A stretch of 64,000 nt of DNA, taken from positions 1-64,000 of the forward strand of contig JAIRQO010000038.1 in the NCBI GenBank assembly GCA_031256435.1. Reading direction: 5' to 3'. Under the pieces are notes generated by a model that ran no database searches, had not been told where the DNA came from, and was given only the letters and a program-made list of their open reading frames with translations. A program made the translations under genes and the position numbers. The first letter of the stretch is position 1. Each line of letters begins with the position of its first letter. Below, one piece after another: positions 27,512 to 37,580 of the stretch. Source of the DNA: Cellulomonadaceae bacterium. Lineage in GTDB: Bacteria; Actinomycetota; Actinomycetes; Actinomycetales; Cellulomonadaceae.

Positions 27512-30500
27512 TCAGTCATCGCCAAGATCGAAGCCACCTGCAATGATGAACCTCCGAAGGAAATCATCGAAAAGGCTATTCGCCTTAAATGGGCTGACCG
27601 GCTTCCCCTGCTTTTTCGCAAAGTAAGTGCGAACTTTCTCCTGATCTGCCGTGGCCTTGAGTTCATCGAAGCGTCCGAATTCGTTGAGGTTCGCCTCATT
27701 GGGATGCGCTCCCATGAGGTTACTCAGAAGGCGCACATCGAGACCAAACTCGAGGTCCAGGCGAGATATTTGGGCCGATTCTGCACGGTTTTGGTACAGC
27801 GTGATGTAATCCCGGAGTGTCATTCCTGGATCTACTGTGACATCGCCCTTTTCCATATCCCACAAGAATTGCCCTGCATACTTTTGCCCGTCAAGACTCA
27901 GTGTGGCGAATGAACTGTGGAGTTCCTTACGCACCTTGTCGACCTCCTCGGCTGATGCCGTCGAACCCGGGGCTCGGAGTTTGAGGTACTTGTCAAAGCG
28001 TGAGTTCATGTAGTCTGCATCAATCTTCCCCGTGTCAATTTGGGTGAGCGAGGCCACAATGTCATACGGCACGGATTCGTTACCGCCACCGGGAGTTCCC
28101 TGGTCCCCAGCAGAAAAGAGTTCCCTGTAGCGCAGTGCCAGGACAAGGTAATCGTTCTCGTTGAGTGCCAGCGTCACAGTTTCTTGGGAACCGGGTGCGG
28201 TGTACTCCAGTTGACTCCAATGGAATCCCTGAATCTTAGCTGCTTCAAGGTATCCGTTGAACTCTCTGAAGAGTAAGGCAAACCGTGCGCACGCCGCCTG
28301 ATCGGTGGGGTTGTTGGTAAAGTCCCCCACTCCGGCATTTGTGAAAATTTCCTGAATTTTCCCATAGGTGTCATTCAATGCCTTGATATTCTCCACCAAA
28401 CGTGGCACAAACAGCCCAAACTCCTTGTCGCCCGAGTACGCTTTGACGGCCTTCTGGATGTTCGTCTCCATGGTGTGTGGTTTGCGGTAGTACCGGATGG
28501 TTCCGAACGGCTTCTCGGGACCAAAAATCCGGTTGGTGCGCGAGAATGCTTGAATGATGTGTTGGTACTCAAGGACTTTGTCCAGATAGAGGGTATTGAC
28601 CCACTTGGAGTCAAACCCTGTGAGCATCTGGTCTACAACAATGAGGAGGTCAAGATTCTTGCTGGGTTCCCCCTCAATTCGCTGGTGAGGCTTTTTGTGG
28701 GCAAGCCTCGCGGCTAGATCCTTCTTGAAACCGGCATGGGTCCCCAAGGTGAAAGTCTGGTTGTACCGTTCATTGTAATCTTGAACAATCTCAACAAGTC
28801 CCGCTTCCTTGAAGGCACTGGTCCCACCGTCTCCGTTGTCAATGTTTGGGTCAAAGAGGGCTGTGATCTTGAGGTCCGGCTTTCGTTCCTTAAGGAGGCG
28901 GTAGTACCTAATCGCCTCAGGGATACTACTCGTGGCAAAAATCGCATGGAATTTTCCACCACGGGACAAGGTTAGCCAGTTGTCACTGATGTCCTTGACG
29001 ACTTGCGCGCGGTGCTCATCGCGGTCATATTGACTCGCCGAAAGGTGGTCTTCAATTCCTCTGACGGAATTGCTGCCGGGTGCTAATGCGCTGACGCCCA
29101 CCATGGGTACATCATTGAGGTAGTGGTAGTAGGTAGCACGCTTTGTGTCATCACAGATGGCCTCCTCTTCACTGGTGGCCTTGGCTTTATCGAGGGCAAC
29201 GGCTTTGCGCACATCCATGTCTCCGTAGGTGAGGACTTTGTATGGATCGAATCCCAGGACGTTCTGATCTCGAATTCCATCGGCAATGCTGTAGCGGTGA
29301 AGTTCGTTCCCAAACACGTCAGCCGTGGTGCTTGCTTTGATCTTGTTCTCGTCCTGGATGGGCGTGCCGGTGAAACCAAAGAAGACGGCATTCGCAAACG
29401 TACCCTTCACGGCAGAGAGCATATCGCCAAACGTGGAGCGATGACATTCGTCAACAATGAAGACGATGCGCTTGCCAGTCATTGTTGTGATGTCAGCCGC
29501 TTTCACGTCAGAATCTTCAGTAACTCTGCTCATCTTTTGGATCGACGTCACAATGAGGACGTTGGCGGGGTCCTCGCTCTTGATCTTGGAGATCAGAGTA
29601 ACCGTATCCTCAGTGGCCTGAATGGCATCACCATCCTCGGCGAAACTTTGATACTCCAGGAGGGACTGGGTGCCCAGTTCCCTCCGATCCATGAGGAAGA
29701 TAACCTTGTCAGCGTCTTTGGACTTGGCGATGAGTTGAGCACTCTTGAAACTCGTCATCGTCTTTCCGGATCCCGTGGTATGCCACACATACCCACCGCG
29801 TTGATGCTCATTGTTCCAGGTGATTCTACTCACCCGGTTCGAAATAGCCGCCGCCGCGTAATACTGGTAACTGCGCATCACCTTGAGCACGCCATCGGCA
29901 TCATCTGGGACCGTGTAGAAGCCAATCATCTGATGTGCCATGGGGATGGAGAGCAACCTTTTGGCAATCTCGCTCCAGTCATTGATCGGCTGGTTGTCAA
30001 AGTCTGCCCATTGGAAGTAGAAGTCACTATTGAATGTACCGTCAGGCCCGGGGTTCGCAAAATACAGGGTTTTGCTGGGTTCCATTGCCACAAAGATCTG
30101 CACGAGTGAGTACAAACCCGTGAATATGCCCTCCCGTGCATACTTCTCAATCTGGTTAGCCGCCTGTGTGACTGATACACCGCTCTTTTTGAGTTCAATG
30201 TGGATCACAGGCATGCCGTTGATGAGTAGCATTAGATCACCGCGGCGGTCATTGAGGATGCCGCGTGTACGGAACCGGGGTTGGCGCGCAATCTGATAGC
30301 GGCTCTTTCCTCCAGCAATCTCAAATCGGTCATAGATTTTCAATGACACTTCTTTGCCTAGATGGAGTTCATCTTCTGTGTTGTCTCGTTTGACCGACAC
30401 AGTTTTTCCGTTGATGAACCCATTGAGCCTCAGTGGCGTTCTCAGTTCATTGATTTGTTCCAGGATTTGTTGCATCTCACCCTCGGTGAGCGGACAGTTA

Positions 30501-30661
30501 TTGAGACGGTCAATCTCCCGGTTGTTGCGGAACAAGATATCCGCCCAGTTCTTCACGAGTGTCTCCTCGGAAGGATTCTCAATGACTTCCGTCCACCCAT
30601 ATCCTTGAAGGGTGTCAACGAGCGCATCCTCAAAGTTGCGCTCTGTAGTAAACGTCACCAT
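27512..30661 (-). CDS. hsdR: Type I restriction subunit HsdR
   Basis: GYVWHTTGSGKTMTSFKSAQL, VFIVDECHRSTFGDM, FFGFTGTPI, TGFDSKWVNTLYLDK. Confidence 0.96.
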   Translation of the reverse strand: MVTFTTERNFEDALVDTLQGYGWTEVIENPSEETLVKNWADILFRNNREIDRLNNCPLTEGEMQQILEQINELRTPLRLNGFINGKTVSVKRDNTEDELHLGKEVSLKIYDRFEIAGGKSRYQIARQPRFRTRGILNDRRGDLMLLINGMPVIHIELKKSGVSVTQAANQIEKYAREGIFTGLYSLVQIFVAMEPSKTLYFANPGPDGTFNSDFYFQWADFDNQPINDWSEIAKRLLSIPMAHQMIGFYTVPDDADGVLKVMRSYQYYAAAAISNRVSRITWNNEHQRGGYVWHTTGSGKTMTSFKSAQLIAKSKDADKVIFLMDRRELGTQSLLEYQSFAEDGDAIQATEDTVTLISKIKSEDPANVLIVTSIQKMSRVTEDSDVKAADITTMTGKRIVFIVDECHRSTFGDMLSAVKGTFANAVFFGFTGTPIQDENKIKASTTADVFGNELHRYSIADGIRDQNVLGFDPYKVLTYGDMDVRKAVALDKAKATSEEEAICDDTKRATYYHYLNDVPMVGVSALAPGSNSVRGIEDHLSASQYDRDEHRAQVVKDISDNWLTLSRGGKFHAIFATSSIPEAIRYYRLLKERKPDLKITALFDPNIDNGDGGTSAFKEAGLVEIVQDYNERYNQTFTLGTHAGFKKDLAARLAHKKPHQRIEGEPSKNLDLLIVVDQMLTGFDSKWVNTLYLDKVLEYQHIIQAFSRTNRIFGPEKPFGTIRYYRKPHTMETNIQKAVKAYSGDKEFGLFVPRLVENIKALNDTYGKIQEIFTNAGVGDFTNNPTDQAACARFALLFREFNGYLEAAKIQGFHWSQLEYTAPGSQETVTLALNENDYLVLALRYRELFSAGDQGTPGGGNESVPYDIVASLTQIDTGKIDADYMNSRFDKYLKLRAPGSTASAEEVDKVRKELHSSFATLSLDGQKYAGQFLWDMEKGDVTVDPGMTLRDYITLYQNRAESAQISRLDLEFGLDVRLLSNLMGAHPNEANLNEFGRFDELKATADQEKVRTYFAKKQGKPVSPFKANSLFDDFLRRFIIAGGFDLGDD

Positions 30662-30673
30662 GGTCTTCTCCTT

Positions 30674-31294
30674 CTATGCAAACATCTTCTCGAGTAAGGC
30701 TTTCTTGACATTTTTGAGGCGTTCTAACTCACGCTGATGAAGGGTGATGAGGTGATCAACATTGGCGAGTAGATGGCCAACCATGTTCTGTTCATCCGGC
30801 GACGGAAGCTGGACTGGGGTCTGCCTACCAGTCTCAATCGTGTATGTCCCAACGGTCCCCGTGCCTGCCGAGAGACGAATGAACCTTTGGATGCTCTGCG
30901 CGCTGAAGGAGTAATAGAGAAACACCCCGTCAATGCTCTCGTTCCTGAACCATATGATGTTGCCGTCCTTGAAATACAGTGGGACTTCAGTGTTTATCAG
31001 ATAAGGAACCCCAATCGAGCCAACACCGGTGACAAGTAGATCGCCCACTTTGACCTTGCCTGAGAGTGCCGAGTATTGCTCGTACATCATTTGGCTGATG
31101 TATAGAAGGTCAGTAGATTCCTCTCCCTTCGAGGCGGCGACGATGTCCCTCGCTCGCAAAAACCGAACGCCCGACACAGCCCAGTCAGATTGATGGACGC
31201 GCTTCACTGAGGTGACTTGCATTAGATCACCCAACTTCCGCTGTTCCCAAGTGAGCGTGTGAACTTGTGGCGCGCTCGTTAATGAGCGCGCCAC
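30674..31294 (-). CDS. Half-length HsdS (one TRD), possibly a specificity cassette
   Basis: TWEQRKLGDLMQVTSVKR...VDHLITLHQRELERLKNVKKALLEKMFA; GTG start lies inside a hairpin. Confidence 0.85.
   Translation of the reverse strand: MARSLTSAPQVHTLTWEQRKLGDLMQVTSVKRVHQSDWAVSGVRFLRARDIVAASKGEESTDLLYISQMMYEQYSALSGKVKVGDLLVTGVGSIGVPYLINTEVPLYFKDGNIIWFRNESIDGVFLYYSFSAQSIQRFIRLSAGTGTVGTYTIETGRQTPVQLPSPDEQNMVGHLLANVDHLITLHQRELERLKNVKKALLEKMFA
30728..30754 (-). repeat. LITLHQR-type repeat, hsdS3 copy
   Basis: ctcacgctgatgaagggtgatgaggtg, 27-bp inverted match to 24661-24687. Confidence 0.9.
31227..31251 (-). repeat. WEQRKLG-type repeat, hsdS3 copy
   Basis: tcacccaacttccgctgttcccaag, 25-bp inverted match to hsdS1; 28-bp direct match (31224-31251) to hsdS2 26160-26187. 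Confidence 0.9.
31267..31294 (-). terminator. Hairpin downstream of lsr2
   Basis: gtggcgcgctc-gttaat-gagcgcgccac, 11-bp perfect stem. Confidence 0.75.
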
Positions 31295-31303
31295 CGTATG
31301 TAG

Positions 31304-31639
31304 TTAGTGGGCAGCCTCGTAGGCGGCGAGGACGTCTGCGCCGATGCGTCCGCGCTTGGAGACCTTCAGGCCCTCGGCAATGGCCCAGGTGCGAACCTTG
31401 GCGTTGTAAGCGGCGTTGCCGGAACGTGCCGGGGTACGGCGGACGGCGGGTGCGCTGGGTGCCTTGGGAGCCTTGCGAGCGTGGGCGGTCCAATGAGCAA
31501 CGTAGTCGCGCAGTTCCTGGGCGTGGTGGTCATTAAGGTCAATCTCGTAGGTCACGCCGTCGAGCGCAAAGGTGACGGTCTGGGTGGCTTCGCCGCCGTC
31601 AATGTCATCAATCAAATACGTGCGAGTTTCGCGGGCCAT
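31304..31639 (-). CDS. lsr2: Lsr2 family nucleoid-associated protein
   Basis: MARETRTYLIDDIDGGEATQTVTFALDGVTYEIDL...VRTWAIAEGLKVSKRGRIGADVLAAYEAAH. Confidence 0.95.
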   Translation of the reverse strand: MARETRTYLIDDIDGGEATQTVTFALDGVTYEIDLNDHHAQELRDYVAHWTAHARKAPKAPSAPAVRRTPARSGNAAYNAKVRTWAIAEGLKVSKRGRIGADVLAAYEAAH

Positions 31640-31817
31640 GGTGGTCTGCTTTCCGTTGGAGGTGTGAAGAACAGTCACCATGATGGCACCCTTTTGGGCT
31701 GTGACAACGAAAAATGCACAATTGCACTGTGGAACGTCAATTTGTGGCTTTCCATGATTGCGTTATCTCTCATTGACCTCATGAATAGGTGGTCTTATGG
31801 AGATCACCGCGCGTGAA

Positions 31818-33332
31818 TCACGCCGTGGGCTTCACCAAGGGGAAAAGAATGGTTTCCCTAATCCCCAGGCCGGTCAATGCCATCAGGAGGCGATCAATTC
31901 CCAAGCCCATTCCACCCGAGGGCGGCATGGCATATTCCATGGCGGTCAAGAAATCTTCATCCACCGCCATGGCCTCATCATCACCTGCTGCGGCCTGGCG
32001 AGCTTGAGACTCAAATCGATCACGCTGAATCACCGGGTCCACTAACTCGGAATACGCCGTGGCTAATTCAAATCCGCGCACGTACAAATCCCACTTTTCC
32101 ACCACGCTGGGAATACTCCGGTGTGACCTGGTCAATGGGGACGTTTCCCACGGGAAGTCCATCACAAAGGTGGGTTCATGGAGACCATCCCCCACGCGTT
32201 CCTCCCACATCAACTCCACCAACTTCCCGGCGGTGAGGGTCCGGCCTTCCAGGTCAAGGCCCACGCGTTCCGCGATGGGGCGCAACTGATCGGCAGTCAT
32301 CTGAGGGGTGATTTCCTCGCCCAAGGACTCACTCAGTGAGGGATACATGGAGATGCGCTTCCATTGCCCGCCGAGGGGATATACCTCGCCGTCAGGGAGG
32401 GTGATGTCCGTGGTACCCAGGCATTCCTGGGCCGCGGTTTGTACCAAGTTTTGGGTCAGATCCGCCATGGTGAAATAATCGCCGTAGGCCTCGTACGCCT
32501 CAATCATGGCAAACTCGGGCGAGTGGGAAGAATCCGCGCCTTCGTTACGGAAATTCCGGTTGATTTCAAAAACGCGTTCCACGCCGCCCACGGCGGCGCG
32601 CTTCAGGAATAACTCGGGAGCAATGCGCAAGAACAACTCGATGTCATAGGCATTCATATGGGTACTGAAAGGCCGTGCCGCTGCTCCCGAGGCCACGGTT
32701 TGGAGCATGGGAGTTTCCACTTCCACGTAATCGCGGCGGTGGAAGTTTTCACGCAAGGAGCGCATCACTGAGGCGCGTAAGCGCACCATGTCCCTGGCCG
32801 CAGGCCTGGCGATCAAGTCAACATAGCGTTGCCTCACACGCGATTCTTCGCTCAGGTCCTTATGAAGAACGGGCAATGGGCGAATAGCCTTAGATGCTAA
32901 ACGCCAGTCGTCGGCAAAAATGGACAACTCCCCACGCCGTGAGGAGCCGACTTTCCCGTGGACAAACACGTGATCGCCCAAGTCCACATCCGCCTTGAAG
33001 GCTGCAAGCGCTTCGGCGCCCACCACGGCCAGGGAGAGCATGGCTTGAAGCCGCTCCCCCGCCCCGTCCTGGAGCGTGACAAAACACAACTTGCCCGTGT
33101 TGCGCAGGAACACCACGCGGCCGGCAACGCCCACCACGTCCTCAGTTTCCGTTCCTGCTTCCAGATCCGGATACTGCGCTCTGACCTGCGCGATTCCGTG
33201 GGTCACCGGCACCGAGACGGGGTACGCCTCGCCGCCGGCATCGAGGATGCGCTGACGCTTTTCACGGCGCACGCGCACCTGCTCGGGCACGTCATCAGGG
33301 AGTTCAGTGGTGGGGTTAGCCTCAGCGATCAC
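31818..33332 (-). CDS. lysS: Lysyl-tRNA synthetase, class II
   Basis: [55 protein letters not shown]. Confidence 0.96.
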   Translation of the reverse strand: MIAEANPTTELPDDVPEQVRVRREKRQRILDAGGEAYPVSVPVTHGIAQVRAQYPDLEAGTETEDVVGVAGRVVFLRNTGKLCFVTLQDGAGERLQAMLSLAVVGAEALAAFKADVDLGDHVFVHGKVGSSRRGELSIFADDWRLASKAIRPLPVLHKDLSEESRVRQRYVDLIARPAARDMVRLRASVMRSLRENFHRRDYVEVETPMLQTVASGAAARPFSTHMNAYDIELFLRIAPELFLKRAAVGGVERVFEINRNFRNEGADSSHSPEFAMIEAYEAYGDYFTMADLTQNLVQTAAQECLGTTDITLPDGEVYPLGGQWKRISMYPSLSESLGEEITPQMTADQLRPIAERVGLDLEGRTLTAGKLVELMWEERVGDGLHEPTFVMDFPWETSPLTRSHRSIPSVVEKWDLYVRGFELATAYSELVDPVIQRDRFESQARQAAAGDDEAMAVDEDFLTAMEYAMPPSGGMGLGIDRLLMALTGLGIRETILFPLVKPTA

Positions 33333-33365
33333 GGGTTTAGTGTATGGCGTATTGCGGCGATGGTG

Positions 33366-35147
33366 TTATCCGCCGACGCTTGCCATCCACTGCTCGGGCG
33401 TTTGCGTGGCGCGAGCAGCGCGGGCGGCGCGGGCCTCGTCCTGAATCAGACGCGACGCATCCTCGGCATCCACGTTGTACGCGGTGGGGTGCATGGTGGC
33501 AGAACTGACGTGGGCGCGCACCTTGGCCACGCGCAGCGCACGAGCCACGGGACCTTGCACCACACACAGCGATTGCGAGCGCTCGTGAGGAACCACACTG
33601 AGGGTCCGGTTGAGCCATCCGCCACGGAAGAACACGGCACGATCCGTGGCGCCAAAAGCGTTGCGCCACCAGGAGAACGGGTTGACCCAGCGGGCGCGCT
33701 TCGGCGCGTTGGTGAAGAACCGGGCGTTCTTGCGCGTACCCGTCATGCCCTCATCCAGCAGAGCGATGGGGTCCTCCGTGCCGAGATCTGGGAGCACTAG
33801 CCACAGGGCCGTGCGGGCTTCCTCGCGGCTTCCCACAGGCAGGAGCACGTTTTGCTGTTGCGTGGTGTCCTCCTCATTGTTGTACCCGGCAATGGTGACC
33901 CGAACGCGCCACCAATCGGTCAGACGCCACAGCGGGCTCTGCGAAATTTGCACCGCCTGGATGCGTCCCGGCGGAATGGTTTGAGCCTGGGTGGTGGTTA
34001 AACCGCGGCGCAGCCTGATGCCATCCGGGGAGATGGCAGCCTTGAAGTTGAACGAACCGTTGACCACGGAATACACCACGGCGCCCACGCCGATGAACAC
34101 CGGCAGCACAGTGGCGAGCACCGCAGGTCCAGCCACGACTGCGCCCACAATCGCCGCAATCACGATGAGCAGCAGGAACCACATGGTTCCAGACATTGCC
34201 ACCGAGCCGAGGAGACGGCCGAAGGGAACCGCGAGCACCTGGCGCTCGGGGGCCTCGGGGGTGATGGAGGCAGGGAAGGCCGGGGTGGTGGGGGCTGGTG
34301 CGATGGGGGTTGTGCTGATGGGGGTTGGGCTGATGGGGGCGGTGATGCCCTGCGACGACGAACCTGCGGAGGAATCCGCGGCGGGGGCCGGGAACGCCGG
34401 TGCGGCGGGCGTGGGTGCCATGGGCGCGCCGGGTGCGGATGCAATGGGTGCGGACGCGGGGAGCGCTGTGGGAACTGACGTGGCCGCAGCGCGCAGACCT
34501 GCGGCACGGGCCAACAGTTCGCCACGCAGATGGTTTGCTTCACTGGCACGCAGGAAGCCGATCTGGATTTGAGATCCAGCGCCACCGGCTGACTCAAAGG
34601 TCAACTCGGCCAGGCCGAAGATCCGCGCTACCAGAGGTTGGCGAATGTCAATGGCCTGAACCCGGTCAAGCCGCGCGTCGCGCTGCTGGCGGAAAAGGAT
34701 GCCTTGGCGCAAACGCACCACATCATCCACCACGGAATATTCCATACGGTGCCACACCAGCCACAAATAGCCCACTACCAGGGCAATGAGCACCACGGTG
34801 GCGAGGGCCACGAGGAGGATGTTACGTACAGCAAAATCAGCAGCGGCGGACATGCTGCCGCCAGCCACGATCTCAAACAGGAGGAAACCGGCCATAGCCA
34901 CTACCAGGGTCCACCCGCGGACAAGCGGAGTCACCGGGTGCATGTGGTGCCAGTTGCCGTCAGCCAGCGAGGCGGTGGGCGGCGTGCCGCCGGTGAGGAT
35001 GCCGGTGGCGGAACCCGTTCCCGCGTGCTGCGTTGCGTAGGGCGCAACCTGGGGCGGGATCTGGTTCTGCTGGGGGTACTGGTCCGGCTGAGGGTACTGG
35101 TCCTGCTGAGGATACTGGGGCGCCTGAGGCGTGCGCGCGCCGGTCAC
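33366..35147 (-). CDS. Bacterial PH domain membrane protein with Pro/Ala-rich insert
   Basis: Repeated YSVVDDVVRLRQGILFRQQRDARLDRVQAIDIRQPLVARIFGLAEL-type motifs with TM helices. Confidence 0.8.
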   Translation of the reverse strand: MTGARTPQAPQYPQQDQYPQPDQYPQQNQIPPQVAPYATQHAGTGSATGILTGGTPPTASLADGNWHHMHPVTPLVRGWTLVVAMAGFLLFEIVAGGSMSAAADFAVRNILLVALATVVLIALVVGYLWLVWHRMEYSVVDDVVRLRQGILFRQQRDARLDRVQAIDIRQPLVARIFGLAELTFESAGGAGSQIQIGFLRASEANHLRGELLARAAGLRAAATSVPTALPASAPIASAPGAPMAPTPAAPAFPAPAADSSAGSSSQGITAPISPTPISTTPIAPAPTTPAFPASITPEAPERQVLAVPFGRLLGSVAMSGTMWFLLLIVIAAIVGAVVAGPAVLATVLPVFIGVGAVVYSVVNGSFNFKAAISPDGIRLRRGLTTTQAQTIPPGRIQAVQISQSPLWRLTDWWRVRVTIAGYNNEEDTTQQQNVLLPVGSREEARTALWLVLPDLGTEDPIALLDEGMTGTRKNARFFTNAPKRARWVNPFSWWRNAFGATDRAVFFRGGWLNRTLSVVPHERSQSLCVVQGPVARALRVAKVRAHVSSATMHPTAYNVDAEDASRLIQDEARAARAARATQTPEQWMASVGG

Positions 35148-35644
35148 AGGCCGGCCAATCGTGCTTGACCGCGGTCAGCCAAACGGTCACGCAGCAACTC
35201 TGCCTCGGCCGGGGGAAGGCCAGGAATCGTCGCATCCGTGGAGGCAGCAGCGGTGTGGAGTTGCACGGTACCGATGCCGAACAGGCGGTCCAGCGGCCCC
35301 ACCTTCACGTCCACAAACTGCATGCGGCCGTAGGGAACTACCACCATGGAGCGGAAGAGGATTCCGCTGCGGATGAGAATATCTTCGTCGCGTTCGGCAT
35401 AGCCCAAGGCATGCACTTGACGCGGGGCCAGCCAGCATTCCCACAGGAAAATGGCGAAGCACACCGCAGCGCCGATGAACCAGAACGGGCTGAGGACAAT
35501 GCCCAGCACCACGCAGGCGAGGAAGGGCAGGAGCAGCCACAGGCCGCCGGTGAGGATGCGTGCCGTGATGAGCTTGGATGACACGGGGCTGAAGGTCACG
35601 CCTTCGGGCTGAAATGGCGGAGCCATCATGGTGGGAGATTGCAT
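35144..35644 (-). CDS. Bacterial PH domain protein
   Basis: GYAERDEDILIRSGILFRSMVVVPYGRMQFVDVKVGPLDRLFGIGTVQLHTAAAS. Confidence 0.85.
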   Translation of the reverse strand: MQSPTMMAPPFQPEGVTFSPVSSKLITARILTGGLWLLLPFLACVVLGIVLSPFWFIGAAVCFAIFLWECWLAPRQVHALGYAERDEDILIRSGILFRSMVVVPYGRMQFVDVKVGPLDRLFGIGTVQLHTAAASTDATIPGLPPAEAELLRDRLADRGQARLAGL

Positions 35645-35792
35645 CCGCGCAGTCTGCCATAGCGTGCCTGGGGCTACCGAATTCTGCGCAATGGGCCGAT
35701 CAGCGCGCGCCGTGGTGTTCAGGTGCCGTGCTACTCAGATGCCGTACTCGGGCAACCTCCACGGTGAGCAGCCCGGCGATGGGGAGGGAAAC

Positions 35793-36269
35793 CTACGCCG
35801 GTGCAGCGTCCGAGGCGTGGGAGTCCTCCGTGTCCGCCGGGGGAATCTGACACATTTTCTCGACGAGGAGACCTACCACCATCAAAACGATGGCGCAGAG
35901 TACCGCTATGCCCGCCATGATGGCCCTGTGCCGCGGGCCAGGCCATTGGAGATCACCCAGCACCCGAATTACCGCGGACAGGTACCATCCGGCCAGGACC
36001 GCTCCCGTGATGGCGCCGGCTTTGGCTAGGACACAGGTACGCCAGGCCCGGAGACCGTCAAGGTCTGGCTTGTCCCCGTTGAGATAGCGCTTCACCTGGA
36101 GCCCCATGCCAAACAGGATGGCGGACATCAGCAGTAATGCCACCCACGCCAACCATGTTTCATGCCCGGGACTCACCCCCAGGCCTGCCAACGCCGCCCG
36201 TAGGAGGAGGCCTACGAGTGTGGCGCCGCCCAGTGTGAGTGCCACCACCCAGATGGCCGTGCGCCGCAC
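35793..36269 (-). CDS. DUF3180-like membrane protein
   Basis: Four-TM ORF directly downstream of folBK, conserved actinobacterial order. Confidence 0.75.
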   Translation of the reverse strand: MRRTAIWVVALTLGGATLVGLLLRAALAGLGVSPGHETWLAWVALLLMSAILFGMGLQVKRYLNGDKPDLDGLRAWRTCVLAKAGAITGAVLAGWYLSAVIRVLGDLQWPGPRHRAIMAGIAVLCAIVLMVVGLLVEKMCQIPPADTEDSHASDAAPA

Positions 36270-36272
36270 GCG

Positions 36273-37559
36273 CTACGCACCGCCACCGCGGGCTGCCACA
36301 GGAATGTGGGTGGGCGCCTTGGAACTCAGCCAATCGAGCGCAAGCCATTGAATGCCGTTGCGATCCGGAGCGGACTCGGCAAGTTCGGACACAGGGCCAC
36401 CGTCCGGGCCGGGAAGGATGGCATCCGGCCGCACTTGGGCCCATGGGAAGAGCACGAAGGCGCGTTGTCCGGCGCGCAGGTGGGGAATGGTGAGGGTGTC
36501 CGACGATGCCACCAAGGGTCCGTACGTGATGATGTCCACATCCAGCGTTCGTGATCCCCACCGTGTTTCCATGTCCCTCAGGCGTCCATGCCCCGTTTCC
36601 ATAGCGGCAATGGCGGTGAGCAACTCGTTGGGCGAGAGGGTGGTCCACGCCACCACCACGGCGTTGAGGAAATCTGCCGTGTCCTCGGGGCTTCCCACGG
36701 GCTTGGTGCAGACCAAGGGGGAGACAGCCATGATGTTGATGCCGGGCGTTGCGGCAATGTCCGAGATGGCCCGGCGGAGCGTTCCGTGCGAATCTCCCAT
36801 GTTGGAACCCAGCGCCAGAACAACTTCCACGGGATCACCGGGGACCTGGTCCAACATGACAACGTCACCGGGGTCTCGTTGGGCTGGCTCGCTTCCGGCG
36901 TCAATCCTGGCAACGGGCTTGTCATCAATCCCGGGGCGGATGTGAGGGGCGGGTTTGGGTTTGGGTTGTGCTGCGGGTGCCCGATTCACCGTTCTCACCG
37001 TGACTCCGCCATCAGTAGCAGAATCGGTGCGCCTGTTGGCTCGTGGTTTCACAGTGGGCCGAACGGCGTCCTCCGTGCCTTGGGTCTGCCTGACTGGTTT
37101 GGGAACCCGCGGCCTCGGTGTGGTGGGTTGGGGCGTAACGGCCTCAGCCGCTGCGTTTCCCTCGCGGATTCGTCGAATATGTACCGAAACATCGCTGAAC
37201 GGCACGGACAGTTGGGCGTGAGGCTTGTGCAGCGTGACGTCAATCGCTTCTACCTCTTCATAGAGCGTCAACACGGCGTGCGCAATCCGGTCCGCCACGG
37301 ACTCGATGAGGTTCAGCGCTGGATCTCCCATGGCGTCCACCACGTCCACGGCTACATCGGCATAGTTGACCGTCTCCACAATGTCATCTGTTGTGGCGGC
37401 GCTGCGGACGTCCATGTGCAGCACCACATCGGCGCTGAACATTTGCCCAAACTCGCGCTCATGCTCGTTGACCCCGTGGTGGCCAAAGGCCGACATCCCG
37501 GTGACGTGGATCTGATCATAGGGATACCCGTCCGGATCAAAGACATCGGACACTGCCAC
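36273..37559 (-). CDS. Bifunctional dihydroneopterin aldolase / HPPK (FolB-FolK)
   Basis: VTGMSAFGHHGVNEHEREFGQMFSADVVL (FolB), VVLALGSNMGDSHGTLRRAI and RWGSRTLDVDIITYG (FolK), long Pro/Arg-rich linker. Confidence 0.92.
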   Translation of the reverse strand: MAVSDVFDPDGYPYDQIHVTGMSAFGHHGVNEHEREFGQMFSADVVLHMDVRSAATTDDIVETVNYADVAVDVVDAMGDPALNLIESVADRIAHAVLTLYEEVEAIDVTLHKPHAQLSVPFSDVSVHIRRIREGNAAAEAVTPQPTTPRPRVPKPVRQTQGTEDAVRPTVKPRANRRTDSATDGGVTVRTVNRAPAAQPKPKPAPHIRPGIDDKPVARIDAGSEPAQRDPGDVVMLDQVPGDPVEVVLALGSNMGDSHGTLRRAISDIAATPGINIMAVSPLVCTKPVGSPEDTADFLNAVVVAWTTLSPNELLTAIAAMETGHGRLRDMETRWGSRTLDVDIITYGPLVASSDTLTIPHLRAGQRAFVLFPWAQVRPDAILPGPDGGPVSELAESAPDRNGIQWLALDWLSSKAPTHIPVAARGGGA

Positions 37560-37580
37560 TATCGGCCCCCTTCACGATTC

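Noticed and set aside
29123-30109. 328-aa + ORF antisense to hsdR
   Set aside because: Lies wholly within well-supported hsdR and shows no motifs.
24154-31251. Possible transposon ends instead of recombination sites
   Set aside because: Repeats fall inside hsdS coding regions at TRD boundaries and no transposase is present; site-specific or homologous inversion fits better.
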